DNA of 64,000 nucleotides from Vanilla planifolia (GCA_023846275.1 CM043874.1:23843630-23907629); one strand, 5' to 3'; numbered from the stretch's first letter, positions 25,230-38,395 are shown. Made by a program: numbers and translations. Notes: a model not told the origin generated them from the sequence alone.

Positions 25230-26120
25230 ATTTAAAAACTATAACTAATTCTTAAATAAAATATTTTACATCACATGCTAGTGACTCAAACTTATGACAT
25301 AAGAGATTTTGTAATATCAATACACCCAAATTAAGAAAAATAATTATGTATAACTTAATAAGAGACTTACTTGAATTAACCATTATAGATGGTTTTATTT
25401 ATAAACCTTGTAATATAGGTAAAGCAATAAAATCAAACTTTAAAACCAAGAAATATGTAACCTCTAAACAGATTTTGAAACTTTTACATAGACTTGTTTG
25501 GAGCTATACATCCCATTAGCTTAGGAGATAAAAAAAATATAGATTAGTTATGGTAGAGACTATTTTAAATATATATAAGTTATTTTTTAAAAAAGAAGTG
25601 TGAATCATATAAATAATTTTAAATATTGATAACTAAATTACAAAATGAGTTATGTCATAACTTAATTTACAAAATGAGTTGTCATAACTTAATTTTCATT
25701 AGAAATGGTAATAAAGAAAAATTTAGAAATGAGAAATTTATTAAGTATTATAATAATAATGGAATTTATCATACATTTTCAAAACCTTGAATTTCTTAAC
25801 AAAATAATGTAGTAGAGAAAAAATAGAATCTTATTAGATTTAATTAGAAATATGTTAAATGAGTATGATATACTTAAATTCCTTTGGGCAAAGCTATGCT
25901 TAGAACTTATTATGTTTCAAAAAAGATACTTTCTAGGCTCAAATTAAACAAAACATTGTATAAATTAGTATTTGATAAGAAATCAAAGATTACTCATTTA
26001 CATATTTGGTTATAAATATTATATCTTAAGTAATGAGAAAAGAGAATTAGAAAATTCAATTCAAAATAAAATTAGAAAATTCTCTTAAGATACTAATTTA
26101 GTGATAGAGCACATAAAATT
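25230..26120 (+). pseudogene. Ty1/copia integrase remnant
   Basis: The pre-integrase zinc-finger region is seen as INTPKLRKIIMYNLIRDLLE near 25,318-25,378. It leads to KPCNIGKAIKSNFKTK near 25,403 and then LLHRLVWSYTS, a frame-shifted form of LLH-x-DLFG near 25,488. FLKKKCESY follows near 25,585. Pieces of the distal core follow, such as SRLKLNKTLYKLVFDKKSKI near 25,928-25,990 and THLHIWL after it. The enzyme would have joined cDNA to host DNA; numerous stops show it is dead. Confidence 0.8.
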
Positions 26121-26329
26121 TAGAACAAAACTACTAACGAAATAGAAGAATCCATATATATAAACTTTGATGAATCAATTTTAATTAAATAAAATAGTAT
26201 AATTATGAATGATAAAAAATAGGTTTTGAAAAGTTATGTTTAAAAGACTCAAGTGAAATAAATAAGAAAAGGAAAATAGTTGAAGGAAATGTAATTCACA
26301 AAACTTTAAAATTTAATAAGAATCATTTT

Positions 26330-27130
26330 AAAGATCAAGTAATAAATGAAATTATGAATGTCATTATAATTAGATCTTAACATAATCATTTTGCCTTTGT
26401 AGAAAATTTTGAACCAACATTAATAAAAGTAGTCTTAAATAATGATTTTTGAATAATAATAATGAATGAAGAATTAAATTAATTTGAAAGAAATTATGCA
26501 TGAGAGTTAACCCCTAGTTTATTAAATAAAAATATAATTAGAACAAAAGGAGTCTTTAAAAACAAACTAGATGAAAATGAAAAAATAATTACGAATAAAT
26601 AAATATTAGTTACAAATGATTATTGTCAAATTAAAGATATAGATATTGAAAAAGTCATTGCACTTATAACAAGACTTAAGATAATAAGCATTTTATTAGC
26701 TTTTGCTTGCTACATGAATTTAAAACTATATCAAATAGATGTTAAAAATTCTTTTTAAATGATTATATAAACCAAGAAGTTTATGTAAAACAACCCCCAA
26801 GATTTAAAGTTTACAATAAATTAGATCACATATATAAATTAAATAAAACTTTATAAGAATTATCATTTACCTAAAGCATGATATAATAAATTATACAATT
26901 TTCTAGTTTTAAATGATTTCATTAGCAAAAACATAGAGGAAATATTATTTATTAAAAACAAATGTGAAGATTAACTTATATGTCAAATATATATAGATGA
27001 CATAGTATTTGTAACTAACAAAGAAGAGTTTGTAAAGATTTTTTAGATTTAATGAAAAATGAATTTGAAATGAGTTTAATAAGTGAGTTAATATTCCTTT
27101 TAGGTCTTCAAGTTAAAAAATTTAAAAATT
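26330..27130 (+). pseudogene. Ty1/copia reverse transcriptase remnant
   Basis: The frame gives NKNIIRTKGVFKNKLDENEK near 26,525-26,583, then ISILLAFACYMNLKLYQIDV near 26,685-26,745. The catalytic motif QIYIDDIVFVTNKEEF is at 26,978-27,030. The YIDD box (Y-x-DD) is intact in sequence. Stops and single-base gaps break the protein on both sides, for example just after KNSF. Confidence 0.85.
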
Positions 27131-27720
27131 AAATTTTCATATGATAAACTAAATATATCTTTAAATTATTAAAAAAATATGATTTCATGAATGTTAAACC
27201 TAGAAACACACCAATGGCCATCAACACATATTTAGATAAAGTTGAAAAAGAAAAATCAATTTATACTAAAATATATAGAAGTCTAATTGGTTTACTTTTA
27301 TATTTTATAGTCTTATTTACTAGCTATAAAATATTTATTTAGATATATAGTTGAAACAAGTAAATCAAAACTTTGGTATCCAAAAAAAAGATATAAATTT
27401 TTAATTAAGAGCATTCTCAAATACAGATTTTACTAAAAGGAGAAAATATATAAAAAAAAAGATGTGAAATATGCTAATTTCTCAAAAGTTCTCTAATTTT
27501 TTGAAGTAGAAAAAACAAAATCATATTACACTATTTACTATAGCATCAAAATATATAGCTACCAATTATTGTATAGCATTTGTCTTATGGATCAAACAAC
27601 AACTAAGAGATTACGATGTTTCACTAAGACAAATTACTATTTATTTTGATACTTCAAGTGTAATAAATTATTGCAACTCTCCTCTTATTCAAGCACCCCA
27701 ATGCATAAAATAACCTATAT
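27130..27720 (+). pseudogene. Ty1/copia RNase H end, remnant
   Basis: The region after RT reads the KPRNTPMA-type segment as LNLETHQWPSTHI in a shifted frame near 27,200. It then reads IYRSLIG near 27,273. The last clear stretch is WIKQQLRDYDVSLRQITIYF near 27,590-27,649, the end of the RNase H domain. The polyprotein would continue about 60 residues further in an intact element, but similarity stops near 27,710, which marks a truncation. Confidence 0.8.
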
Positions 27721-28076
27721 ATGGGCTAGCCAGTAATCTACAACTACAAAGTTAGTGGTTCTTACAAAAACTTACAGTCTCAATCGCTTAAAAGCCTTCA
27801 ACCAGTGTTTCCCTTAGGACTCAAGTTGTGCTTTGGATGTCCTGGTTATAGCTCAATGATTGAACATGGGTTCTCCTTGGACAGATTCATTTCCTAATTG
27901 ATTTCTCAAAGCAGTACTATAGGTTCTAAACATCTTTGAAAGAAAAGTACTAAATGTATATTATAAGAGGTAAGACTAGATTCTATCTTATTAATTAATT
28001 TATTTTTTAAATTTTTTTATCCTTATGTTTTTATCTTAATATAATATGCTTAGGTATGTCTTAACTCTTAACTTAG
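27720..28076. other. Junction between copia remnant and family C repeat
   Basis: No coding or repeat match. The base composition is less AT-rich at 27,720-27,900. This may be a leftover of the internal region of the minus-strand element whose primer-binding site follows. Confidence 0.3.
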
Positions 28077-28088
28077 GCTTTGATACTA
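28077..28088 (-). other. Primer-binding site, minus strand (tRNA-Met type)
   Basis: The plus strand is GCTTTGATACTA. Its reverse complement TAGTATCAAAGC matches 10 of 12 bases of TGGTATCAGAGC. It sits immediately left of the family C repeat, as expected if that repeat is the 5' LTR of a minus-strand element whose body ran leftward. Confidence 0.6.
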
Positions 28089-28089
28089 A

Positions 28090-30650
28090 ATTTGTCATAC
28101 CTGATTTTTTTCTCATAATCATAAGTATAATCATCAAACTTTATAATATCAAATATACCTATAATTTTTATTATTATTTTATTCAAATATTATCATACTA
28201 AGAAATCTACATAATTAATAATTACTTGAATATAAATTCAAACCAATGCAATATTATGAAATAATCACTAAAGTTTGATAAAAAGCATAATAATAATTAC
28301 AAAGTTTAAATAATAGTCCCAATATAATCTCAAGTCTAATAAATACAATTAATGACAAATAAAATCATATCTACTATTATTATTAATATTAAATAAAAGA
28401 AATAATCATCTAATTATTATACTAACTCTAGATCTCCAGCTTGACTTTTACTCAACCCTTAACTTTCTGATCCTACAAAAATGTAAGGGTCATGATGAGT
28501 TGGAAGGCTCAATAAGGAATTCATGAGCTATATAATAAAACTAACATATAATATCTAAGTAATATGTATGTAACAACTAAATAAATCATGTAAAAGAATA
28601 GCATTAGTCCATAAGCATCATAACAATTAACTAAGAAAATATTTATTCTAATACTATGGATAATCAGATGCCTACAACTCCTTATATAAATGATATACTC
28701 TCCTGTCCAAGAGAATCATGATAAGATCTAATACTCTAATTACATAATATAATCCAACACTCCACAAAATAATGTTAATCACATAGGCTAATCTCATAAG
28801 ATAATAAGAGTCCTTAACAATCACTTATACTTCCTTTTATAATATAAAATATCATATTATTCTCAATGAGACTAAATTTATAATTATTTTCTCTAGGAAC
28901 TATTTATCTTATAACATTCAGCCAATCTTAAGGTGCATGCCACACTCTCTAACACTTCTCTTATAGACTCAATAATTCATGTGTAACTACTTCCAAGTTA
29001 ATAGAGTAGAGTAGTAACTTGTATATTTCTTAAGAGAGTATAAATGATCAAAGATCTACTATACCTGAATGTCTTAAGATTTTATTAAAATCTAACTCAA
29101 TTATTTAGAATATCTTAACCTATTTTTTTAATTTTTAATCTTTCTTTGATTTTATTCCTATTCCATTAAGCTTAATTTCAAAGCCAAACTTATTTCATAT
29201 CATTATTACCAAGATTCTTAAATTTTCAATTAAAATTTACTAAGGATTATGAATTATCCACAAGTCCTTTAAAGTAAGGCCTAATTCTAGCTTAAAATTT
29301 CTAGCTATAACCAAACCCTTTGTTTGCTAATCATGTCTTTACTTATCGTAGCTTTTTTTTAAGACCTTAAATTAACCCTTTAAGATCTTCCAAGTAGAAA
29401 TCAAGGTCCACCCATACCTTAGAAACCATTTAGGTTTTCTTGAGGGCTAAACTCATGTCTCTGATGACATAGCCAAATCATTATTAGTTGTGTCCCAAGC
29501 AAACCCAAGGTATATGCTTTGACACAATATTAACTTGAGTTTTATTATAATTCTAAGTCTTGAATGGTTTATGGCTTTGGCTAAGGAGTAAAATTTGCTA
29601 CATGGATTTTCATATTATTTTCTTCTAAGGTTTAATAATATGTACATATCTTCATCATGTCATACTATCAACTAAACTTGTGAAAATTTTCAAACACAAC
29701 CTTAATGTCTTACATTAAAATTTATATTTTAAATAATTAGATTCATACAAAAAGTATGATGTAGGTATTGATTTTGTTTAATACTTTGTTAGAAAGAAAC
29801 CTATCATTTAGAATCAAAATTCATAAAGAGAAAGGTCGTGTTATCAATTTTTTCATGGTTCCAAATACGTTTAGTAAAGTATACAATTTTTATCTTGCTT
29901 TGATTTTAGCTAGGTTTAATATATAAACTCAATGGTAATGCTACCTAGAAAAAACCATATAAAAGATTTTTTCTTAGTTATATCCTTCCTTACTTTTAAA
30001 CTTGAGCATTCCACCCTCCTTTTCCTCTTAGTTTACCTTGAATTTTCTCCTTGGTATGTATTAGTTTGCATCTCCAAAAGTCTCTATTTTAGCTAAGTTT
30101 TTTAAAACCCTTAAAAGCACATTATAAAACTTTATACAAGCATGACCATATCTCCTTAAACCAATGTTTTAACTTAAGATGAACTGATTCTTATTTTGGT
30201 TAGCCATAGTTCAAGTATTTAGACCAACTTTCATTTAGCTCACATCCTTGTGGCTAGGCAAATACAATTCCTAAAAATTAAGAATTTAAAAAATTTTCTA
30301 TCTAATAAATATATTCATTTATTATTCCTCTTTTTTATATTTATTTTTTAAAATATTTATAATTACATCATATATATTACATTTTCTTTTTAATCCCTTA
30401 TCCTTAACCACCACTCTTAACTTTTTAGAAATATTTTTTCATATATTTTTATGCATTCATAATTAAATAATAATGGTGATAAGAAATAAAAATTATAACG
30501 TAAACAAAATTATAAACTCATTTTAAAGCATTAAGTCATATCAAAACTCATATAGTATAACCTAGATATGACCATCAACCATACTTTCAATTCAAAAATT
30601 TAAATTTTAAATTCATAAAATAAGACTTATTTTAATCAAATAATTTAGAA
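28090..30650 (-). repeat. Family C long repeat, minus-oriented LTR-like copy
   Basis: This is the inverted partner of 19,690-21,420; similarity was followed from about 28,100 to 29,560. The primer-binding site at its left edge supports an LTR identity. The remaining 1 kb (29,560-30,650) is AT-rich, non-coding and only presumed to belong to the same LTR. No coding frames were seen. Confidence 0.5.
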
Positions 30651-31790
30651 ATAATATAACTAAAAATATTGGACATAATAATAATGATATTAATGATCAT
30701 TATATTGATTGTACTCTGCTTATATGGATTTTATATATACCTTGTAAATGTATGTTTAATTTTACAATATATCTGGATGATTTTTTATTGAGTTCTAACT
30801 CTCATTTATTCTTGCATACAAGTTTGGATAGATAAGAGCTTTCTTGGTAGATACAGATTTGGAGCTTTCTTGTTAAGCATTTAACTATTCATTAGTTTTG
30901 CTTTCATGTTTTACTTTAATGCTAATGATGTTATTTTCTCATAATCCTAGTAATATAATTTGATAGAATTTAGGTCTAACTTTTATTATTAGACCTTGAT
31001 ATTACATTTTTTATTATCTTTTATGATGGACTTAGTTTGTGGATTATTTGATTTGAGATTGTAGCTATTTATAGTTTTATTTTTAAATTGCTTTGGTAGC
31101 ATGTACATGTAAGTATATATCGGTAAGTTATCCCAAGGTGAATAGTTCATAAATTAATTAGGTAACTATTTGATAAAGAAAAATTATTCATTATAAGTGA
31201 TATATTATGAGCATGATGATCAAATTAAGAGATCATGACTCTTAATTTAAATATCAAAATTAGAGAATTATAAGGTTGTAAGTCAAGTTCATTGACTAGT
31301 ATATGAGTTTTGTTACACTTGACAATTTAAAAGAAATTAAATTTTGCTTAAAACTAGGTGTGAAAATTTCAAATTGTTATAACTTTATTATTAAATTAAA
31401 TATATGCACCACAATAGGAGTAACACTTTGGACATATTGGAAACAACATTAATACAAGAATCACTTCCCTAAAAATAATTTTTATTTTAAGATTTGTTAT
31501 TTAATTATCAAATTATTTGTCCAAGTGATTTTATGTATTATAGACTAAATTTAATTTGATCATAATCATCAAAAATACAAAAAATACGTCAAATCATTTT
31601 ATAACTTTTTTAGCAAAAGTTTGAGAAATTTGTTCATATTTGAATCTGAAATATCTATTTTAATAGACAATATCAACAAAACATGAATTAATTAGCAAAG
31701 ACTTTTATATTTTTTTTCTATTTATATAACATTTTTAAAAACATTTTTAAAATATCTTTTAAAAACTAATTTTTAACAGCAGATGTTATC
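30650..31790. other. AT-rich intergenic DNA
   Basis: No coding, repeat or RNA signal was recognised. Confidence 0.4.
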
Positions 31791-32540
31791 ATTAAGCAAA
31801 ACTAAACTGGATAATCTCGCGGGAGACATTAATCAACTGTACTCGGAATTCCATTAAAAACGCATTTTTTTCCTTTTTTTTATTTTTTTATTTTTGGTGG
31901 TGAAGGTTGGAAGGTCAAATAGACCACAGTTCGGAACAGGATGTTATGCATAAAGTAATATTTATCTCTTAATTAGTCCCGAGTCTTTCGTTAGGTGAAG
32001 CCATCTTTGCAGTACAATGCAGTTGACGAAGACATGCAAAAGGGCTAACGCACGTCGCATGATTTGTTTGCAATTAAAAATATGTGATTTATTTAATGTT
32101 TAGTTTTAATTACAAAAGTAATACAAAAAAATTTTGAATAATTTTCATAATGTTTTTGTTCTAATAATTTAATTCAGAATAAAACCGGCTTGGAAGTCAA
32201 ATGTTTATGTTTCTAATGCTTATTAGATGTAGATTCGGTTTTGTGTTTGGGAATAAAACGGTTAACGAGTCAATTTCTGTGACATTGGCATTGGCATGGG
32301 CATCTCAATCTTTTATTGGCGTACGACATGAAATTAATTATTCAAGATGAATGGTTGTTTTGGACAGTGCAATGAGATATTTGCGTAATCTTCATTTTTA
32401 ATAAATGGAATATTATTAAAGAAGCTCAATGACTTGTTTCTTCAACGTTGCTTCTTTAAATATAAAGGATCCTCCATATCGTTCTTATCTATCTTGTATA
32501 AGCAACAAAAAAGAGAGTTAAAATTGGCTAATGATTAAGT
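31790..32540 (+). promoter_or_regulatory. Promoter-like low-repeat stretch
   Basis: Unlike its surroundings this 0.75-kb stretch has many CpG words (for example 'tctcgcggga' near 31,817, 'ctaacgcacgtcgcatg' near 32,045) and looks like unique DNA. It ends in TATAAA at 32,461-32,466. A C/T-rich stretch (atcctccatatcgttcttat) and an A-rich leader near 32,500 follow, the usual look of a plant core promoter. However no coding exon follows within 1 kb, and family B begins at 33.0 kb. If it was a promoter, its gene has been lost or displaced. This is inference from composition. Confidence 0.3.
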
Positions 32541-32997
32541 TGAAATCTAAGGGCCAAAAATTAATATAATATTCAATTATTTTTTCAAAAAAAAAAAGAA
32601 AAAACATATTTAATTATTAAGATAATGATTGAGAAAAAAAGGTATACTAAAATCAAAATTACCTTAAACTGTTTAATATTTTGCTAAGGAAAAATATCAG
32701 ACTTGTAGAGCCAAAAATAAGAAACATAGAAAAGAAAAAAAACAATAACATATTTGAAAAATTATTAAAAAAAAGAAGCATCATTGATATGACCTTTTTT
32801 ATATACCTAAAAATGTATAGCTTGTTTTTTCTTTTGTAAGATTGTATTACTAGTTTTGTGAATGTAGGTCAATCAAGTTATCATGTATTTTATATGTTGT
32901 TTTAGCCAAAGAACAAACAACTATGCCTAAAGTAATATATCAGGTATCTAAATTAAAGCTTTTATTAATGATGTCAAGGTTTTTTTGTTATTGTAAT
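32540..32997. other. A-rich DNA before family B repeat
   Basis: Long A runs (32,587, 32,735, 32,768) and no coding signal. Confidence 0.4.
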
Positions 32998-35380
32998 TGT
33001 AGGAAAATAATAAGTACAAGAGGGGGGGGAGGGAGAGAGAGAGAGAGAGGTGAATTATAGAGATTTTAAAACTTCTTAATTTCAAATAGAAGATAATATA
33101 ATAATCAAGGGTTTTTGCTTTAGTAAATTTATCCACTCAAATAGTTTATTATAATAAATCAATTATTAAATTCATTAAATCACAAATACTATTTAAAAAT
33201 TATTCATTAATTTTCAAATTCTTGTATAAAAATTATATCTAGTTTGTAATAGTAAAATAAGTCAAGCACATAAATTTAGCAAAATAAAAAAGATACAAGA
33301 TTTTTAAATGATTTGACCTAATTAAAACCTATATTTACTTCTAATCAACTTGGCTAAATTAACATTATGAAACCATATCATTTTATCATAGTTGATAAAT
33401 CTTAGAATACAATACCCTTTTAACAAAGCTGGTAATGATACAACTTATAAAGGAATAAGCATAGTAGATTTACAAATATTGGAATAAGTTTAACATAATA
33501 AAGCTCACAAATATTTACCGTATACTTATTGGATCTATATGGCATAAAAAATAAATAATGTAAATGATGTCACCAAACAAGAAGAAGTTTGGTCTAATGT
33601 AGAAGAAAGGTAAATTGAGAACATAATGGTTAAAGCAATAAAGTGAATATTCCTCAGGTTTAACATAGCCCAAATTCAAATGTTTTATTTATTGTGATCT
33701 TTAAAAGATTTAGTAATTGTTTTATCATTAATAAATTCTTCTTAAATTTCATCTCCTTTTATATGAATGAGTGAGTTAGTTTCAACAACTATAATAAAAT
33801 TTTCAAGACACCTCAATTGGTCATTATGGGTTTTATTAAAGTATCCTATTAGTGCATCAAAAGCATTATATTAAGATGATGAGTGCAATACTTATGTCAC
33901 CCTAAAGATGAGATGATACGTTTAGTGTAAGTCCATTATTAAAGGCTTATTACACAAGTATGAGAATTGTATTTGTATTATATAATGTTGATTCTTAGCT
34001 TAGTACTTAAGTTTTGAATACATTATACTAGTTAATCACAATGGTTACAAAAATATAATAGAGTTCAATTTTACTAAAAAAATAATATAAATGTAATAGT
34101 GAATCACTAATACATGATAATTATTTCACTAAGTCAAACTCTAAAAAAAGTATTAGATGCTGTGATCATATAAGGATGAATTATGATGTGATCATGTAGT
34201 AATTAATATAATTAGAATTAATGAAATAGCAGTACTTAAATAAAAAGATCATCATAGTAGTATGATGACCTTGTATCAATCATATTCTAAATCTTATGTA
34301 GGATTGAATCGTACAAGTGGATACATAGATCATTATTATATGATGATGTAAATAAAACAATATTTAACCATTAGATGATGATTGTACTCAGATAATAAAA
34401 GTATTATATTTGTATGATATAATAACTATATTATTTTTTAAAGTAATCTAACTATATGTGATAAGAAATGGATCATACATATATGATATTTCACTTCATA
34501 CTATACAATATAGCAAATATAAACATCACATACTGAGCTTGGACATCATGCAAAGAGTATTAGTTGTACAACCATGCCATAGTATTATTATTTAAGTTAA
34601 ATATAAGATCATACTAATACATCACATTAATTGTATGTGGCCAACCACAAAATGTCTGAGAAGAAATAAGCTTTGTACTTATAAAAAAAAGGCTTCATAC
34701 TCGTAATATTAGTGAATACTTAACTCTTAGAAAAAAATTGTAAATGTATAAGGTCGATACTTTGTATGATTGAGTTTACTCATTCCAAGTTTAGAAAATA
34801 GTCACATCTGTACAATGGACATATTGTACATATATGATGCCATAATAAATTTCAACCTCAACTATTATTATATGCTTCAATGCAAATTATAAAAGTACTA
34901 TATTAATCATTATATTATATGATCATTAGGTACTAAGAAACATTTCTTCTTTAAAACTTGTTTTAATTAACTTGAAGCTTGAATTTGAATCTACAAAAAC
35001 TTGTAATGTCATTACTAATAAACTAGTGTAATAAGATTTTATAACTCAAGAAACTGATTTGTCAAATGCATGCATTAGTTAAGTGAATGTAACCCAAGTC
35101 AATCAAGTATTGGGTTAAAATTCAATCCAAGTAAATAACTTAGTGACAAACTTGATAGATAGCCACTCCACTAAGAACTAAAATAGTGGATCTATGATAT
35201 GCAAGTAGAGCTAAATAAGAACATAGATCTTTAGTCTTCTTCTACTTTCAAGTGCATAATCCTTGCTCCTTTTTAATATTCATTGTATTCATTAATTAAG
35301 TCTATATGAACAAATACTTCAAATATGTATTAATAATCAAGAACTTGATTTTGTGATCATCATTCTCAAAGGTATAATAA
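32998..35380 (+). repeat. Family B long LTR-like repeat, complete copy (B1)
   Basis: This pairs with 36,965-39,390 as a direct repeat. Matching blocks include 'tattcattaattttcaaatt' (33,202) with 'tattcaataatatttaagtc' (37,037). A second pair is 'attatatgatgatgtaaata' (34,334) with 'attatatgatgatatagata' (38,160). A third is 'caagaacttgattttgtgatc' (35,338) with 'caagatcttcattttgtgaac' (39,341). The left edge carries TGTAGGAAAATAATAAGTAC, then a G-run and 'gaggtgaattatag', a start seen in some plant retroelement LTRs. The right edge is near 'caaaggtataata'. The length is about 2.4 kb with no coding capacity. Divergence between the two copies is high, so any insertion is old. Confidence 0.75.
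33019..33050. repeat. G-run and (GA)n microsatellite
   Basis: Eight Gs near 33,022 are followed by a GGGA stretch and an uninterrupted GA repeat to 33,050. It lies at the left border of family B copy 1 and could be an expanded polypurine-like tract. Confidence 0.9.
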
Positions 35381-36964
35381 TTTCTTTAATAATTATAAAA
35401 CTAGTGCAAAAAGAAGAATATCACTATATAAATAACTAAGAAGTAAAAAAAAATATTATAAAGAACTAAAAAATAAATAAAAAATGCAACAAATATTAAG
35501 TTATAATATCATGATATCAATTATGAACCATACCTAATCATGATTCAAAACAAAATTAGCACATTATAACAATAGGTCTAAGAAATATATATATATAAAA
35601 ATTTACCTCCTACTTCTATTGACTTTATCATAACAATCAATAATAACAACATCATATTCTGAACACATTACAATACTAACTTTGCATTATTTAATTTTAG
35701 CAATGTGAACTTCAATTATTATCACATTGCTTTCTAACATATAACACAACATTATATAGTAACTCATTTCATTACTTACATACTGCATAATATTACATAA
35801 CAATTATCTCTATAGCTTTGATTTTCTTTTAAACTTTTGAATTCTAGATTTGCATTACTCTCCCCCTTTGTTGTGATAATTCAAGATGATTTACAAGCAA
35901 ATGATATAGACCATAAATGTAGTAAATGACAACACATTTACATTGTAAGTTTAAATGAACTCTAGTAGTCCAAGACTAATAAACATCATCCACATGTAAA
36001 ATCATAAAATTAAAAATGATTAAACGTGACAACTAATTTGTCCATGGAATACACAAGTAAGATTAACATTCAAAACTTCAAAAAATGGAACAGATCATAG
36101 ACTAATGCATCTAACAATCTCAAAAAATATGTGTATTACCCCATATTTGGAAACTGTTCCTCGATCCTTCTTTGAGTTTTTAACTTTGTTAACTCAATCA
36201 ATAATAGAGATTGAGAAAATATTAATTTGATTATTAATAGAACTCTCCATTAGTGAAAATTGATCTTCAAGCTTGTTAACTACATATCCACTTAGAACTC
36301 TAATGAATTTATTTTTTATATAACCTGTCTCTTCTTAGGAGCTAGTTTTCTAATCTAAGAGTGCTAATATTAATAGTACTACAATATTATGGTAGTAAAT
36401 ATTGTTTACATTCAACCAATGTATGACAAAACTTATGAGCTTATAATTACCAAATTATAACAAAGTGAAAACACAATAATGAATGCAAAGAATTGAGAAG
36501 GTAGTGTGAATGTACTTAAAAGTAAGGCTCTTGAATCAGTTGAAGTGAATTTAAAGCCAATCATATGTGAAATTTTCACAAAACTCCTTTCAAACTATTC
36601 ACATTCCAATTTTGTGCTATATTAAATTTTTTGGGTGAGATGCCTTACCTGATGTTGCTATTTATATATAATATAATTGTACATATATGAATGAGCAAGT
36701 CATACATGATGATCCAATATGCACCTTCATATAAATATTCAAGTGTTATCATTCTACATTGAAGATCATATATGTTTGTTCAAATGATAATGATCATAAT
36801 GTTATGATTATCCCCTTGTCCAATTTCAACATTAGCTTTACTTATATGGTTTGGCAGTGATGCACACACACACAACTGACTAAGGTTCAAGATAATGTCA
36901 AACATGTATGATATCGTAATCACAAAACTATGGGCCAACACTTAACATAAAACTCAATACTAAG
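35381..36964. other. Spacer between the two family B repeats
   Basis: This is 1.6 kb where an intact element would have several kilobases of gag-pol. The only recognisable items are a minus-strand purine tract (35,857-35,870) and a minus-strand open-ish stretch near 36,140-36,300. That stretch is consistent with a helical C-terminal segment (KLEDQFSLMESSINNQINIF) but is not assignable. A CA repeat of six units is at about 36,859-36,871. Confidence 0.4.
35857..35870 (-). other. Polypurine-tract-like sequence
   Basis: The minus strand reads CAAAGGGGGAGAGT, preceded by 'attatcacaa'. An AAAGGGGGAGA word after such a sequence is the usual form of the polypurine tract of SIRE-type copia elements in plants. 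If real, a minus-strand element's 3' LTR would begin to the left, in 35,450-35,857. Confidence 0.45.
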
Positions 36965-38297
36965 GGTAAGCTTTAAAATGTACATATTTGACAGTTATCA
37001 TAATAGCTTAATTTATCAAAATATTATTTAAAAAATATTCAATAATATTTAAGTCCTTGTATGAAAATTATATTTATTTTATAATAGTAAAATAAGTAAA
37101 GCCTATGAAGCAAGCTAAACAAAAAAGCATAAGAATTTTAGATGATTCAGCCAAACAAAAGCCTATGTCCATTAGTAGACCAAGCTTCCACTAAATCACA
37201 CACTTTTGTTGCAATTGATTTAAGTAAACCTTATGATACTAAATCATTTAAACAAAGTTAATAGAAGAACACCCTATAAAGGTACAAGTATGGTAACTTT
37301 ACAAATATTATAACATATTTAATATTCATAAATATTATACCATACACTTGTAAATTCTATATGATATAAGAACTAAATGATATAAAACATATCACCAAAA
37401 AAGATGAAGCTTGATGCAATTTTGAAGAAAAAAATTGAGAATGGAATAGTTGAAGCAATAGAATAACTACTACTTAAGTTTAAGGTAGCTTATGCTCAAA
37501 TGTTTTGCTTATTGTGATCTCCAAAAAGATTTAATAATTTGTACATCATCAATAAATTCTTTTAAATTCCATCTCTATTTTTATGAGTGAACGTGTTATA
37601 TGCATATAAAGTAGTTCCAATGGCTATAACGACATTTTTGAGACATCTCAACTAATTATTATAGACTTTATCAATATATCATATTAGTACATCAAAACGA
37701 TCATATTAAGATTATGTGTAAAACTTAAATTGCCATGATGTGAAGATATGATTAGCAAAAAACTTTTGTTAAATACAAGTACAAAAATTTTCTTCATACT
37801 ATATGATGTAGATTCTTAATATAATACTTAATTTTTTATTGATCATAATAGACGATCACAAGGACTATACAACAATCATATAGCTCAACTCTATTATGAA
37901 ATGGATTATACATGTGTGATGAGGATCACCATCATTTAATAATTATTTTATCAAGAGCTAACCTCTCTAAAAAAATACTATATGATGTGATCATATAGGG
38001 ATGAACTTTTGGACAATCGTGTTGCAATTAACTCAATTAGACCTAACAGAATAGTCTTATATGTATGATAAGATTATAATAATAGTACGATATTTTTATA
38101 TCAATCTCGTTCTAAGTCCATATAAGAATGAATTGTACAAGTAGAACTCAAGGATTATCATTATATGATGATATAGATAACATAAATTTAGTCATATTAG
38201 ATGATATTGTACTCATATAATATAGGTATCATATTTGCATAATATAATTAGCACATTATTTTCTTATGTAATCAAAGATTTTTGTGATAAGAAATGA

Positions 38298-38301
<4 letters not shown>

Positions 38302-38392
<91 letters not shown>
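38302..38392. repeat. (TA)n microsatellite, about 91 bp
   Basis: Uninterrupted TA dinucleotides. The matching site in family B copy 1 (near 34,470) reads 'tcatacatatatgatat', a short seed from which the array probably grew. The tyrosine/isoleucine open frame across it is not a gene. Confidence 0.95.

Positions 38393-38395
<3 letters not shown>

Larger units (their letters stand above)
22020..27720 (+). mobile_element. Decayed SIRE-like Ty1/copia retrotransposon
   Basis: The order is 5' LTR with promoter, tRNA-Met primer-binding site, gag, protease, integrase, reverse transcriptase and RNase H. Integrase before reverse transcriptase is diagnostic of Ty1/copia. Nearly every domain can be read in short open stretches interrupted by stops and frameshifts. 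The 3' LTR is absent: recognisable coding ends near 27,700 and unrelated DNA follows. The similarity to SIRE-type lineages (gag with a knuckle ending HLRPxxP, and long ILLAFACYMN and CEDLLIC-like RT segments) is a judgement from memory of the family. Confidence 0.85.

Noticed and set aside
32948..33136. 62-residue open frame with Leu-Ser repeat, minus strand
   Set aside because: The Leu-Ser stretch is the GA microsatellite read backwards.
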